Shown piece by piece: positions 54,450-64,000 of a stretch of DNA of 64,000 nt. The notes beneath the pieces were generated by a model. That model did no database searches and was not told where the DNA came from. It was given only the letters and a program-made list of their open reading frames with translations. A program made the position numbers and the translations under genes. Position 1 is the first letter of the stretch; each line of letters starts with the position of its first letter. The DNA is from Pyrenophora tritici-repentis (lineage: Eukaryota > Ascomycota > Dothideomycetes > Pleosporales > Pleosporaceae), in NCBI RefSeq assembly GCF_003171515.1, contig NC_089394.1, positions 2,604,001 through 2,668,000 on the forward strand. Reading direction: 5' to 3'.

Positions 54450-56147
54450 CTATCGCCCAACACCTCCACCTTCATACCCCCTAACCCCAAAATTCGGCGA
54501 CACCGACCTTGGACTCGCCAATGCCAGCAACGTCGGCGAGCGCGGTGTATACGGCATCGTCGTCCTCGCGGTCGTACCTAGAGGGGGGAAACTCGGCGAT
54601 GTGGACGTTGACGATAGGGTTGTAGGAAAGAAATTCGGGGACACTGGTGTTGTTGGGTTTAGAGTTGAGTAGCTTAAAGATGGTGACGATGGCGATGATG
54701 TGGAGTGTTTTGATATCTGTTTTAATGGAGGAGGTATTGTAGGGCGAAAATTCGGGGATGTGGCGAAGGAGTCTGTTCGTTTGGTTGGTGATGTTGTTGT
54801 TGTTGATGGTGAGGTTGATGGCAGTGTTGTAACTACCGGTGGAGCAGCAGACAGGGTACTACTACACCACTCATCTTCATCTTCTCCCTCACTCCAATCG
54901 CGATTTTCAGCCGGTGGATCTAAGAATTCTGAAAAGAGAGATGCAGTATCCGATCTACACGTCTGCGCTACAGCGCAAGGATGTGTAGACCTAGGAAACG
55001 AAACCGCGTCATCATCTTCGTCATCAAAGGGGCTGGGGAGCCTCTCGTCTTCACCCTCACCGTCATCGTCGAGATGCGCGTATGGATCAAAGGAAGCGTG
55101 TTCGACGTCAAGGGCGTCATAGTTCGATATACCGAGCGGAGACGGCGGCGGGGGTGTATAATCTCTCCGTGGGATCTGTGCTCTAGGCAAAGCGAGAGAG
55201 AGGGTATGTGAGCGGGACAAAGTTTCGTTTGGCGAGCGAAAAGCCTTGGTATCCTCTGGGGAACTTTTCATGGGCGAAGCAGGGGGTGTGGGCGAAGGAC
55301 TTCTAGATGAGGTAGGAGAAGTAGATGGTGAGCCGGATACTACAAAGTGATCGCCTGTGCGTACGAGACCACTTGGTGGAACTGATGGGTCTTGTGATAG
55401 GACTGGTCGGGTGTAGGTATCAATGCTGCCGTGATCGAACTCTAGCCTTGCTAGTTCGAATTGCGCTTGCTCCTTTTCATTTCCTACTAGTATTCGTCCT
55501 CTGCGTCCGCCATTGCCCCCCTTGGATGACATGTTTCGTCTGCGTATGCCATTGAGGATGGCGGCTTTGCGGAGGAGGTTCCGACCGAGAGCCTTTTGCT
55601 TTGCCCAGACTGCGATTTTCGAGCTGCCTCGATCTACAATGTTGGTTGCTGGGTGGGAGAATTGGGGCGAGAGGCGCGATGTGATGAGGACGAGACGTAG
55701 TCGGCGCTTCTTCTTCTGTGTGCACGAGTGTTCTCCGTCGATATCTGCTATAGCTCGACTTCGCTTCCCGGGCCTGGATTGCGTTGGTCTGGGTAAGAAG
55801 GTGAGATTCATATCTGGTTTTGGAAGGGGAGTGGTAAAGTCCAGGGTGACCGGTCCTTCAGGCGGAACGAGAATGCCGAATGGTCGACTTTGTATAGATG
55901 ATGTGTTTGTAGTATCAGCTGGCTTCATCCTCCGTTGCCCAACGTCATGTACGTTCTTGGTGAGATTGAGCTGAGGAGACGATTCAGCATTCTTGCGGGT
56001 AGTCCCTACTCCGTAGCGGTGTCTGAGCGACGAGTCGATAAGATGTGAGTCAAGAGCGTCCAGCGGATGGTTTGTTGTGCGGGTAGGGCACGCGATCCGA
56101 GGATCAGCAAAGTGGAGCCAATGCTGTGCTAGTGAATGGCGGAGCAT
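54450..56147 (-). CDS. Unknown basic and Ser-rich protein, 565 residues
   Basis: A single-exon frame; the first ATG is at 56147, and the ATG at 55928 (MKPADTTNTSSIQSRPFG) is a plausible alternative start. The most conserved-looking part runs from PFGILVPPEGPVTLDFTTPL through KKKRRLRLVLITSRLSPQFS to KIAVWAKQKALGRNLLRKAA. It is very basic and possibly binds nucleic acid or is nuclear. The rest is Ser/Pro/Thr-rich and disordered, with an acidic patch (DWSEGEDEDEW). I do not recognise the family; it appears to be a conserved fungal protein. It converges with the OHCU decarboxylase gene. Confidence 0.65.
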   Translation of the reverse strand: MLRHSLAQHWLHFADPRIACPTRTTNHPLDALDSHLIDSSLRHRYGVGTTRKNAESSPQLNLTKNVHDVGQRRMKPADTTNTSSIQSRPFGILVPPEGPVTLDFTTPLPKPDMNLTFLPRPTQSRPGKRSRAIADIDGEHSCTQKKKRRLRLVLITSRLSPQFSHPATNIVDRGSSKIAVWAKQKALGRNLLRKAAILNGIRRRNMSSKGGNGGRRGRILVGNEKEQAQFELARLEFDHGSIDTYTRPVLSQDPSVPPSGLVRTGDHFVVSGSPSTSPTSSRSPSPTPPASPMKSSPEDTKAFRSPNETLSRSHTLSLALPRAQIPRRDYTPPPPSPLGISNYDALDVEHASFDPYAHLDDDGEGEDERLPSPFDDEDDDAVSFPRSTHPCAVAQTCRSDTASLFSEFLDPPAENRDWSEGEDEDEWCSSTLSAAPPVVTTLPSTSPSTTTTSPTKRTDSFATSPNFRPTIPPPLKQISKHSTSSPSSPSLSYSTLNPTTPVSPNFFPTTLSSTSTSPSFPPLGTTARTTMPYTPRSPTLLALASPRSVSPNFGVRGYEGGGVGR

Positions 56148-58372
56148 GGAGCTTCTCGACCCGATACACCACTCGACCCTGCTTTTCAATGCCCAAAGCC
56201 CGGCATGGCAATTGCGTGTGACCCAGACGTGCAGTCAAAACTAAGGGGGTGAGTATGTAATGCCAAGAAGGAGTGAAAAGTCAACGAGAAGTAAGCATTT
56301 GGGCAAGGAACCGGTGACATGCAATGTGTGTGTTTTGAAAGAAAGAGAGGGCCCTAATAATATCGCTCCTGCAGACGACCACCTCGGGAGCCCGGATGAC
56401 CCAACGCTATGGGCAAAGATGCGGAGAACCCTAGCCCGCCTAACCTGACAGTAGATGCCCAGTGCGTCCTTAGTCTCACTCTGCCTTCTCACCTCTTACT
56501 GGCCCGCACTACGAGAGAGCATTCGCAAGCGATTGCGTCGAGACCACGCATCTCTGCTCAACAGAGGACGTGTGTGGCAACTTCTCTAAACGCTCATTTT
56601 GTGAGGCTGACAGCCCATGTCCGGGGGGGGCAAAAACGTCATACTGTGTTTACGAAAAGAACACGCATGCTGGCAAAGGGCCTCGAAGGGAAAGCGGAGA
56701 AGGTCTCCTACAGCAGCAGGCGACAAGAAGGACAGGAATTGCATTGGGAATGGACGACGCCAAAGGGGGGTTCGCGTCTCCAGCTTTTCCCCAAGACCTT
56801 GCCTTGCCGCCCCCCAAAACCTTGCCGATCAGCCCTAGCCTCGAATCCTTCACACACCCCCGATCTGACAGCGAGATTCTCTCCGCCAATATAACGTGAT
56901 CAACTCAGCTTACACTAACTTGCTCTCGCTCTCGCACTCTTACACGAAAGAGGCATGTCACCAATTCCAGCCGGGTGTGTCTAGGCCAGATGGATGACAT
57001 ATAGATGTAGTCTCGCAAGCATACCCAGAGAAAAAGAAGACGTAGCCCTCGACCCAGTTTTGATCCTCGCGAGCCGAGGATCTAGCCCAGCCCCAGTCGC
57101 ATCATTCAGATGATCCATCTCGATGGGAGCAAACCCTGGGATCTGTCTTGTGAATCGAATGTGACTTGTCTGCACATAGCTCGGCTCCCCTTCGGCCCTC
57201 ACTACACACAACATGGTGCTTGTACTGTACCAAATAGAAATTGTTCAATAGACAAAGCTATAATCCTCATCAACAATCACATCAACCCCTTGCCCTTCCA
57301 TTTCCTTACCCTTGCCCTTGCTCTGTAAATTATCACAGCAGCAATACCTAAATTTTCCTATAGCCACATCTACCCTGCCCGCTGCACAAGCTACACTCTC
57401 CACACAACCAACCGACTCCCACCGGAGATACCTCCATATCATCCCAAGTAGCGAGTACGCCTAACGGTATACACACCATCCTTACTTACGCTTACCCCAA
57501 TCCCCACCGTACCATAAGTAAGCGGAGAAGTCCGACGCCACCACCTCCCCTGTTCCTATCAGCACCGCAGTGCAACCGCGGATACCACCGTGACCGACGC
57601 AGGCCGAAGAGTACCTAGTATCCACTGTACGGTACCGTACACCGTAGCTCGATCACGATCATGATCACGCTTTCGTATATTTTGTGGCGTAAGAAACTTC
57701 TCGTCGTTAGTATGCACTTGGGCGCTTTGTAGCGCACGCCAAACGAAACCCAAGGTGGATATGTGATGTATGATTTTACTTTTCTTGGGCTCTGGCTCTC
57801 TCTTTCGCACACGGCAGTTGGGCCTGCACGGCTTACGAGGTTGCGGCTTAGCTCCCCGCTTTCTCTTTCTTCTTCTCATTTACGCCCCGGAAAAAGCAAG
57901 ATGCTCGTTCGATGTATGCGTGCATGCTTTGCCGAGCCAGTCAGCCAGGGCAAGGCGAAAAAAAAAAGAAAGTGATGGGGTGGAGTGAGTGACATCTGTT
58001 GTGACATGTAAAGCATTCCAGCACGTGCGTGCGACTTGTAGGTAGTATCGAAGCATGAATGGGTTTTTCGCATCTACCGTACCTACCGTACAGATCCAAA
58101 GCACCGAACCGGACTTTACCTCAACCCCAGAGTCCGAAAATGCACACAACAAGAAAACGCGATTGAGCAACGGGCCGCATCTTTCGTATATGCGCCTCGT
58201 CTCGTCTCGGTTCCAATCGCCTGTCCATATCTTGGTTGCACATAGAAAATGCCTGTATATAAACGTCACCATATATTCTTTTTATCCTTATCACACACGG
58301 CATATAACACCACCCCTCCAACTAATTTCTCCGAAACGCACCGAAAACAAGACCCTGCATGAAAGCACATGC
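56148..58372. other. Intergenic, 2.2 kb
   Basis: This lies between two minus-strand genes and holds the promoter of the 54450-56147 gene. Plus-strand frames at 56409-56899 overlap each other and lack domain-like content; none is called. Confidence 0.35.
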
Positions 58373-59542
58373 TCAAATCATCAAATCGGGGTCCGGCTGC
58401 CAAAGGTACAAATCCTTATCCGCAGAAGCTATAAGATTAGTTCTGGGGTTATACCCCACGACAGCACTCTTGCCCTGACCGGGTAGTTTCTCCATGGGCT
58501 CGAGCACGTTGTTGGAGGAGGGGGGCTTGGATATATCCCAGACAAGTAATCCGTCTTCACCACTGCCGCCGATTAAGAACTGGCCGTCGGGTGTGAGACA
58601 GACGTCGCCCTGACCGTTTGGCGGCATGTCGGGGTTGCGCGAGGCGCCGTTGAGGTTGGTGACTGCGGCGCTGGGGGGTAGGCGACCAGAGGAACCAGCT
58701 TTGCGGTAGCAGAAGTGTGTTAGTTCGCCTGAGAAGGCGTCTAGGACGAAGTGGCCGCTGCCGTTTGTTGCAACTATCAGACTCTTGCCGTCGTTGCTGA
58801 ATTCTATCTTTGTCCAGTCCACTTTTTGTCCGCCGAGGAAACGCTGCTCGTAGTCGAGGAGGTCGAATGTGGTAAACGGCGGCTTGTCGTAGTTGCGTAT
58901 GTCGTAGAGGAGGATATTTTGTGTCGACGGTGAGGCAATGGCTATGACGGTCGCGGATGGGTCGTATGTCGCTAGGTGTGCTGCATGAAGGTTGAGTAAG
59001 CCCACATAGTTGGGTGACTGTAGATTCCACAGGCGCACTGTGTTGTCCCGGGAGCAACTGATGAACTCATCCTTGGAAGGACACAGGGCAATCGACGTCA
59101 CCGTATCAGTATGGCCTTTGAAGTAGCGGATATATGAGTTGTCGTGCGTGGAGAGGAAGCGGAGGGTATCGTCGACCTTTGTACTCGCGTAGATGATGCT
59201 TTGTGCATGGTGGCTGAAGCGCGCAAGGTGTACTCCATACTTTTGACTCTTAAGCTCCTTTGCGTGCTTGCCTTCCTTGCAGTTGTAGATTTGAAGGGTA
59301 TCGTCGTCGCGCGCTACAATGGCTAGTTCGCCCGAGTCGTCAAAGTCGAGTGAAGTTACCGAAGTGCCCTGACCGCCAGACTTGAAGCGCTGATAAAGTG
59401 TTAGTGTTTCGGCGCATATATCCAAAGGCGCAAAGCTTACTCTCTGAGGCCTGAAGCTCGTTATGACGTCGCTCACTTTCTGCGTCGGCGGTCCTGCAGG
59501 TGGTGGTGGAGGACCTCCGCCAGGCGTTGCTGAGCCGGCCAT
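58373..59542 (-). CDS. SWD2: Swd2-type WD40 subunit of COMPASS and mRNA 3'-end processing complexes
   Basis: Two exons (59542-59441 and 59389-58373) give 372 residues. A Gly/Pro-rich N-terminus precedes KVSDVITSFRPQR, joined by splicing to RFKSGGQGTSVTSLDFDDSG, like the Swd2/WDR82 start. WD40 repeats follow: ARDDDTLQIYNCKEGKHAKE, HHAQSIIYASTKVDDTLRFL, KGHTDTVTSIALCPSKDEFI with SCSRDNTVRLWNLQ, and DVCLTPDGQFLIGGSGEDGL. Swd2 is shared by the Set1/COMPASS H3K4 methyltransferase and the cleavage and polyadenylation factor in yeast. The 51-nt intron (59390-59440) has a CTAAC branch site and CAG acceptor but no stop, and it keeps the frame. Retention would add 17 residues before the first blade. 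Confidence 0.87.
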   Translation of the reverse strand: MAGSATPGGGPPPPPAGPPTQKVSDVITSFRPQRVSFAPLDICAETLTLYQRFKSGGQGTSVTSLDFDDSGELAIVARDDDTLQIYNCKEGKHAKELKSQKYGVHLARFSHHAQSIIYASTKVDDTLRFLSTHDNSYIRYFKGHTDTVTSIALCPSKDEFISCSRDNTVRLWNLQSPNYVGLLNLHAAHLATYDPSATVIAIASPSTQNILLYDIRNYDKPPFTTFDLLDYEQRFLGGQKVDWTKIEFSNDGKSLIVATNGSGHFVLDAFSGELTHFCYRKAGSSGRLPPSAAVTNLNGASRNPDMPPNGQGDVCLTPDGQFLIGGSGEDGLLVWDISKPPSSNNVLEPMEKLPGQGKSAVVGYNPRTNLIASADKDLYLWQPDPDLMI

Positions 59543-59890
59543 GGTGGTGTTGAACTCTCAATCGTCGGCCGTGAAAAGCGACTTCATCTCTGCCTATCAA
59601 GTTGGAAAGATATGGTGAAGCTCGACACACGCGACGACGCGACGTGGGTAACTAGACCCGAAGAAATGCGTGATGGGGAACAAAGTGGGTCTGACTGCGC
59701 TCGGCCTTACGTAGCTAAGAGCCGACACCGGAACACAACATTACTGCTAGCATCGGCATTAGAATTAGCATTTCGTTTCCCTGACCTACAATTCACTCAC
59801 AACCTTCACTGTCGGATTCCTTTTCACTCCCAGAACCTAGTAATATCCCCCCCTTACGTGTCCATGACCACACGGTAGCGAAGCGCAAAT
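59543..59890. promoter_or_regulatory. Short bidirectional promoter between Swd2 and the carrier gene
   Basis: Only 348 nt separate the two divergent ATGs, so the promoters must share this space. No TATA box was recognised. Confidence 0.4.
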
Positions 59891-61026
59891 ATGTCGACCA
59901 CACTTGGGTCCTTCATCGCGGGCGGAATAGCAGCATGCGGAGCCGTAACGGTAACCCATGGCTTCGAGACGGTCAAGATCCGGTGCGCATAGCCCGTCGG
60001 CGAAAGAAATTCCCTGCGCGCCAGCCTGTTGACCATGGCCCAGACTACAATTGCAAGGCGAGCTCAAAGCCAAAACGGATGCGCCGCGGTTATACAAAGG
60101 TGTCTTCCACGGCGTGAGCGTCATCTTGAAGAATGAAGGGCCCAGAGGACTCCTACGAGGATTAGGCTGCGCCGTACGTCCAGACACTACTACAACACAT
60201 TTCCATGTCTTGTGACGATTGAACAAGAAAGGACGCTGACGGACCAAAGTACATCTACCAAATGACCCTAAACGGATGCCGTCTAGGCTTCTACGAACCC
60301 ATCCGCAAAACCCTTACAAAAGTCGCCTACACCGACGGCAACGTCCAATCCTTTGGCATCAATCTCTTCGCCGGCGCCTCGTCTGGCATCCTCGGCGCCG
60401 CCTGCGGCTCCCCCTTCTTCCTCGTAAAAACCCGCCTGCAATCCTACTCGCCCTTCCTCCCCGTCGGCACCCAGCACCACTACAAAAACGCCGTCGACGG
60501 TATGCGCCAAATATACACGCATGAGGGCGTAAAGGGATTGTACAGAGGCGTGGGACCCGCAATGATTCGCACGGGCTTCGGCAGCTCGGTACAATTGCCC
60601 ACGTATTTCTTCGCAAAGAGACGGCTGGTTAAACATTTGGGTATGCAGGAGGGTATGCCGCTGCATATTGCTAGTAGTACGGCGAGTGGGTTTGTCGTTT
60701 GTTGTGTTATGCATCCGCCGGATACGATCATGTCGCGCATGTATAATCAGACGGGCAATCTGTACTCGTCGGCGTATGACTGTTTGTCTAGGACGATCAA
60801 GATGGAGGGTATTCTTGCGCTATACAAGGGGTATTTTGCTCATTTGGCAAGGATTCTGCCACACACTGTAGGTTTTGCTCGGGAGCATGGTTGAATGTGC
60901 ATTTCTGGATTTTTTGGACTGACAACAACACAGATTCTTACCCTTACCCTCGCGGAGCAAACTATTAAACTTATGCGTATAGTGGAAGATCGCATATTGC
61001 CCGCCGAGGTCAAGACAAAGGTATGA
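59891..61026 (+). CDS. Mitochondrial carrier, oxaloacetate (Oac1) type
   Basis: Four exons (59891-59982, 60044-60173, 60250-60867, 60934-61026) join in phase to 310 residues. The carrier family's three repeats are seen. Repeat 1 is GSFIAGGIAACGAVTVTHGF, then ETVKIRLQLQGELKAK. Repeat 2 is LGAACGSPFFLVKTRLQSYS, and repeat 3 is CVMHPPDTIMSRMYNQTG. The RLQLQGEL and SPFFLVKTRLQSYS stretches are close to yeast Oac1, which brings oxaloacetate and sulfate into mitochondria. In the first signature the usual Pro (Px[DE]xx[KR]) is replaced by Gly (HGFETVK). Intron lengths are 61, 76 and 66 nt. It is divergent from the Swd2 gene. Confidence 0.85.
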
Positions 61027-61417
61027 GCGGTGGGTGCTCCTTTGCCATCGATTACCCCCTTTTCTACCTGTGTATATAGTACCTAGCCTGTTTGATTGAT
61101 ACGCCACTATCGGCATTCTGGCCGAGTGGACGTAGCGGATGGCCTTTTTGTTTTCTCGTCCTGCAAAAGTTGACACTACTGTGTAAATAAGTGCGTTGTA
61201 TTGATGTGTTAGACATAGAAGTACGTCGTATGAGTCGTTTAGCAAGAGCTTGAGCGATGAAATGTATATGTTGTTCAAGAAAGACGAAGTGGTTATGTTT
61301 CGTGGTACAGCTTGACATGCTGTTGAGATTTGAGTGATATTGTTTCTACCACGGGTAAACACTAAGAGTGGATTTTACACCACAGCTCTAGAACGCAGAG
61401 TCGAGCAAAGTCTCAAT
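61027..61417. other. Convergent 3' flanks
   Basis: About 390 nt between the carrier and Las1 genes, which converge. Nothing else was recognised. Confidence 0.35.
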
Positions 61418-63103
61418 CTACTCATCATCCTCCCACCCCTCAGGCACCCACCCAAGCGGCCTCCCCTTCCACATCCCCACCACCTTAACCGGTCCATAGA
61501 TCTTCTCTCCACCCTCACCCTCATCCCCCTTCAGCACCGCCTCCCCCACTGCAACAGCCTCCTCAATCTCCTCAACATCAACCTCCATATCCTCTCCACC
61601 TCCATCCTCCCTCGCCGCATCCAACACCCTTCTCCACTCCGCCTTATTCCCCACTTCCGCACCTTCACACCTCAAGACACCCTCCACAACCCTCAAATTC
61701 CAATACGTAGGCTCACACAAACAGTTCCCTAGCACCTCCTCCACAACACCAACCGCCTTTCTCGCAGTCTCCCATTCCCGCGACGTGAGAACATGAAGTA
61801 CCCAGTCATGCCACGCTTCCTTGACGGGATCATTCTCTGGGCTGCGCGACGAGGGTGCATCCATAGCCTTCAGCATATGAGCGAGGAGTGTTGGGAGGGG
61901 GATAGTAGCTGGTGTGGTAGTAGGATCCGGACTGCTACAAAAGGCGAGTAAGAGGGGTGTCCAGATGAGGAAGGCGCCGGACATGCTACTGCCTAGTTTT
62001 CTATCCGTGGGTAGGATTGTCTTGGGGTCGAGGAGGGTGTGTAGGGTGATGTTTTTGATCTGCGGTGGTGGAGAGGAACCGCTGATGTTCAAAATGGTGG
62101 AACAGAGTGTCGTGTATGAAGATACTGCTTTTGACACCGCGTTAAATCCATCATGTCCTACTGTCTTACTCTTGATTTCCGCCTTGCGGTCTTTGAGGTA
62201 GCTTTTCAGCAAACCTTGTAACTTTTCTTTGAAAACTTGTGTGGTTTCTACACCAATCTCCTCATACTCCACTGCTTCTCCTTCGCCATTTGCACCGGAA
62301 AACGCCGTCTCAAGCTGACTCCAGTACCATTCCCAAAGCCACTCCAGAGACTCGGCCGCCGTGCGCTTTAGCTCTGCGAGCGAGGGCAGGTGACGATGCA
62401 CGATGCGGTGGCGTGTTTCCAGGAGTGCTAGGGGCAATTGGAGCGCCTTTCCTGGTACGAACCAACTCGGGCGGTCGCGGGTTAATTCGATTTGCGTGTC
62501 TGCGAGGCCGGTTACGAAGCTGGAAGGGGAGGTTAATGTGAGTGTGAGTCAGAATGGGGGGATTTTTTTCGTCTTGGGATTATTCGGCCGTGGGAAGAGG
62601 GCTTGCCAGTGCATGTAGCGGTGTGAGATGCAATAATACCCAAGGATGTAGAATCCTTGGGTAAGGAAAAAAAAAGTCTTACCGTGATATTGCAGTTGCG
62701 TACAACAATCTGAGTGCATTATGTCCCAGACCGCTCCTTTCGTCTTGCAGGACCACATCAACGATATCAGCCGTAGAGTCTAGCAGCAGTGGCAGACCCT
62801 CTGGCTTACGTAGACGCCATGCAAAAACCTAATCCTATTGCATCAGCTCAGCCCATCTTTCTTGACTCCAACAACACCAACAAAAATAGACCCGAATTCC
62901 AAGCTTTAAAAAACAGCCATTTTTACCAGACACCAAGGTGGTTGTTGTTGGGCGTGTACACTAACTACTCAGCTTACCTTGTTCACCGCCTTCTGTCTGC
63001 AGAATTTGTCGCTAGTATTGTAGAGGTCCTGGCGCAGCTGAAGCAGCTCCTGGAGGTTCCGCCACGCTGTAACTACAAAGCCAGGTTCCGTATCCATATC
63101 CAT
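61418..63103 (-). CDS. LAS1: Las1 ribosomal RNA processing nuclease
   Basis: Three exons (63103-62978, 62828-62683, 62519-61418) join in phase to 457 residues. The N-terminal HEPN domain shows TAWRNLQELLQLRQDLYNTS, KAVNKVFAWRLRKPEGLPLL and LDSTADIVDVVLQDERSGLG. Next come NALRLLYATAISRFVTGLAD and LALLETRHRIVHRHLPSL. The RHRIVH (residues 127-132) matches the HEPN RxxxxH catalytic motif of Las1. With the kinase Grc3, Las1 cuts pre-rRNA at the C2 site in ITS2 to begin 5.8S/25S maturation in the nucleolus. The C-terminal half is less conserved, with an acidic stretch (EDMEVDVEEIEEAVAVGEAV) and a tryptophan-containing end. The introns of 149 and 163 nt are longer than the local norm. Confidence 0.9.
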
Positions 63104-63852
63104 GTATGCTGTGCGTGGGCGAGCTTAATGCTAGGTAAAGCCGCTTCGCGCGACGACGACAATGACGACGACCTATTGGAGGACGTGGAGGGACGGTATT
63201 CCTACAAGAAAGACGCCAGGGCAGATGATTGGCTGACGACGCAAAGGTGTGCGTCGCAGATGTGAAGCACGTGAATAATCGCAGCCCTTGACAAATTTTC
63301 TGGAGCCGCTACCCTCCGACTCTCCGAGCCCACAAACCCCTGTTCAATCGTGTGTGTTGTGCCAGAGAAAAACCGAACTGATGACATGAGCAACAAAAAA
63401 AACGCCAGTGACGTATGGCCGCCCGTCCGTTCCCGTTCGTGTAGGTTGTGCCGGACTTGACCCGACGTAATATGCTATGCTAACTACCCAGTATACCCCA
63501 TCTTCTGGAACCATTTCCGTCTGAAATGTTATTCGGCGCTATTCCATGCATCTAGGCTCGGAGGGGGCAGAAAAGCGCAAATGCAGCAGTGCAGGACTCG
63601 GTTCGCGCTTGGCCTGGTGCCGGCTGGGGGGAGTTAAGGTAGGGGGAGGGGTGGGACCCGCACTATGGAGAGGAGAGAAAATGGGCTGTGCAGAGGTTGA
63701 ATGTTTGGTACAAGGCAACTGTGGCGGGCGGGCTCGTCTCTCGCTTGGCCGAAGTTGAGCGAGATGCGAGATGGGCGCTGATGAAAATCCACTCTGCCCT
63801 AACTTGACTCTCGACCTCGCTCTCGTTCCTGCAAGCACGTGCAAGCATAAAC
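63104..63852. other. Upstream region between Las1 and the right-edge gene
   Basis: About 750 nt, divergent if the right-edge frame is a gene. No repeats or RNA genes were recognised. Confidence 0.35.
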
Positions 63853-64000
63853 ATGGCTGATGCCATGGGACCACCGCAGGCAGCACGCGCAGGCTCGTTC
63901 CGTTGGACGGCGTCAACATCGGCCGGACCTCGATGTGAGCCCGACGCCGTTGCTGCCGTCGGCCCAGTGGGTGTAGGTGTGCGTGCTCTCGAAAAAGGTT
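63853..64000 (+). CDS. Possible gene start cut by the right edge
   Basis: An ATG at 63853 opens a frame to the edge, with the beginning MADAMGPPQAARAGSFRWTA. The peptide is Ala/Gly/Pro-rich and has no recognisable domain. The ATG context (AAACATGGC) is good. A GTGAGC at about 63935 could be an intron donor. With fewer than 50 codons visible, this could be chance. Confidence 0.3.
   Translation, partial: MADAMGPPQAARAGSFRWTASTSAGPRCEPDAVAAVGPVGVGVRALEKG

Noticed and set aside
56409..56899. Overlapping plus-strand frames of 73-161 codons
   Set aside because: Three frames overlap in the same DNA, with no intron structure or recognisable motif.
1..64000. tRNA, rRNA and CRISPR features
   Set aside because: I looked for tRNA B-box (GGTTCGANTCC) patterns and regular spaced repeats by eye and found none convincing; a covariance-model search would be decisive.

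Overview
The window reads as nuclear DNA of a filamentous ascomycete (Pezizomycotina), most likely a dothideomycete of the Pleosporales type. The reasons are genes on both strands with one to four short introns (about 46-75 nt, GT...AG, with CTAAC-like branch points), a PTH11/rhodopsin-type receptor, secreted glutaminase A and GMC oxidoreductase genes, and core genes with filamentous-fungal architecture. I saw no tRNA, rRNA, CRISPR array or bacterial-style operon. Exon joins were worked out by hand and accepted when splice sites and reading phase agreed.

Left third (1-19.2 kb): mostly ordinary genes. In order they are a truncated unknown gene at the left edge, a NOPCHAP1-like acidic protein, an OBAP/DUF1264 protein, a secreted amidohydrolase, a Sam35/metaxin-like mitochondrial protein, a SAM-methyltransferase whose frame breaks at a C7 run, a Ser/Thr kinase, glutaminase A, a small membrane protein, a possible 64-residue three-exon gene, and a secreted protein that is probably GPI-anchored.

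Middle (19.2-38 kb): a gene-poor, decaying accessory region. It holds relics of a membrane-protein gene (20.0-21.0 kb), an intact MFS sugar transporter, a secreted GMC oxidoreductase, a PTH11-like receptor gene split by a complete 3,194-bp hAT transposon, and an NmrA-like pseudogene. The hAT element is the most striking feature. It has perfect 19-bp terminal inverted repeats, an 8-bp target duplication, subterminal ATTGATTG-type repeats and an uninterrupted 837-residue transposase. It landed inside a 5' splice site, and the receptor exons on both sides are still open and in phase.

Right part (38-64 kb): dense housekeeping genes. They are a Sec2-type Rab exchange factor, an unknown 191-residue protein, diphthine methylesterase Dph7, a LPAEIRN-motif fungal protein, geranylgeranyl diphosphate synthase, a 1,116-residue ADF-H plus PH-like protein, OHCU decarboxylase (urate catabolism), an unknown basic/Ser-rich protein, Swd2, an Oac1-type mitochondrial carrier, the rRNA-processing nuclease Las1, and a possible gene start at the right edge. 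Two genes here carry 51-nt introns that contain no stop and keep the frame, so both spliced and retained forms would be translatable.
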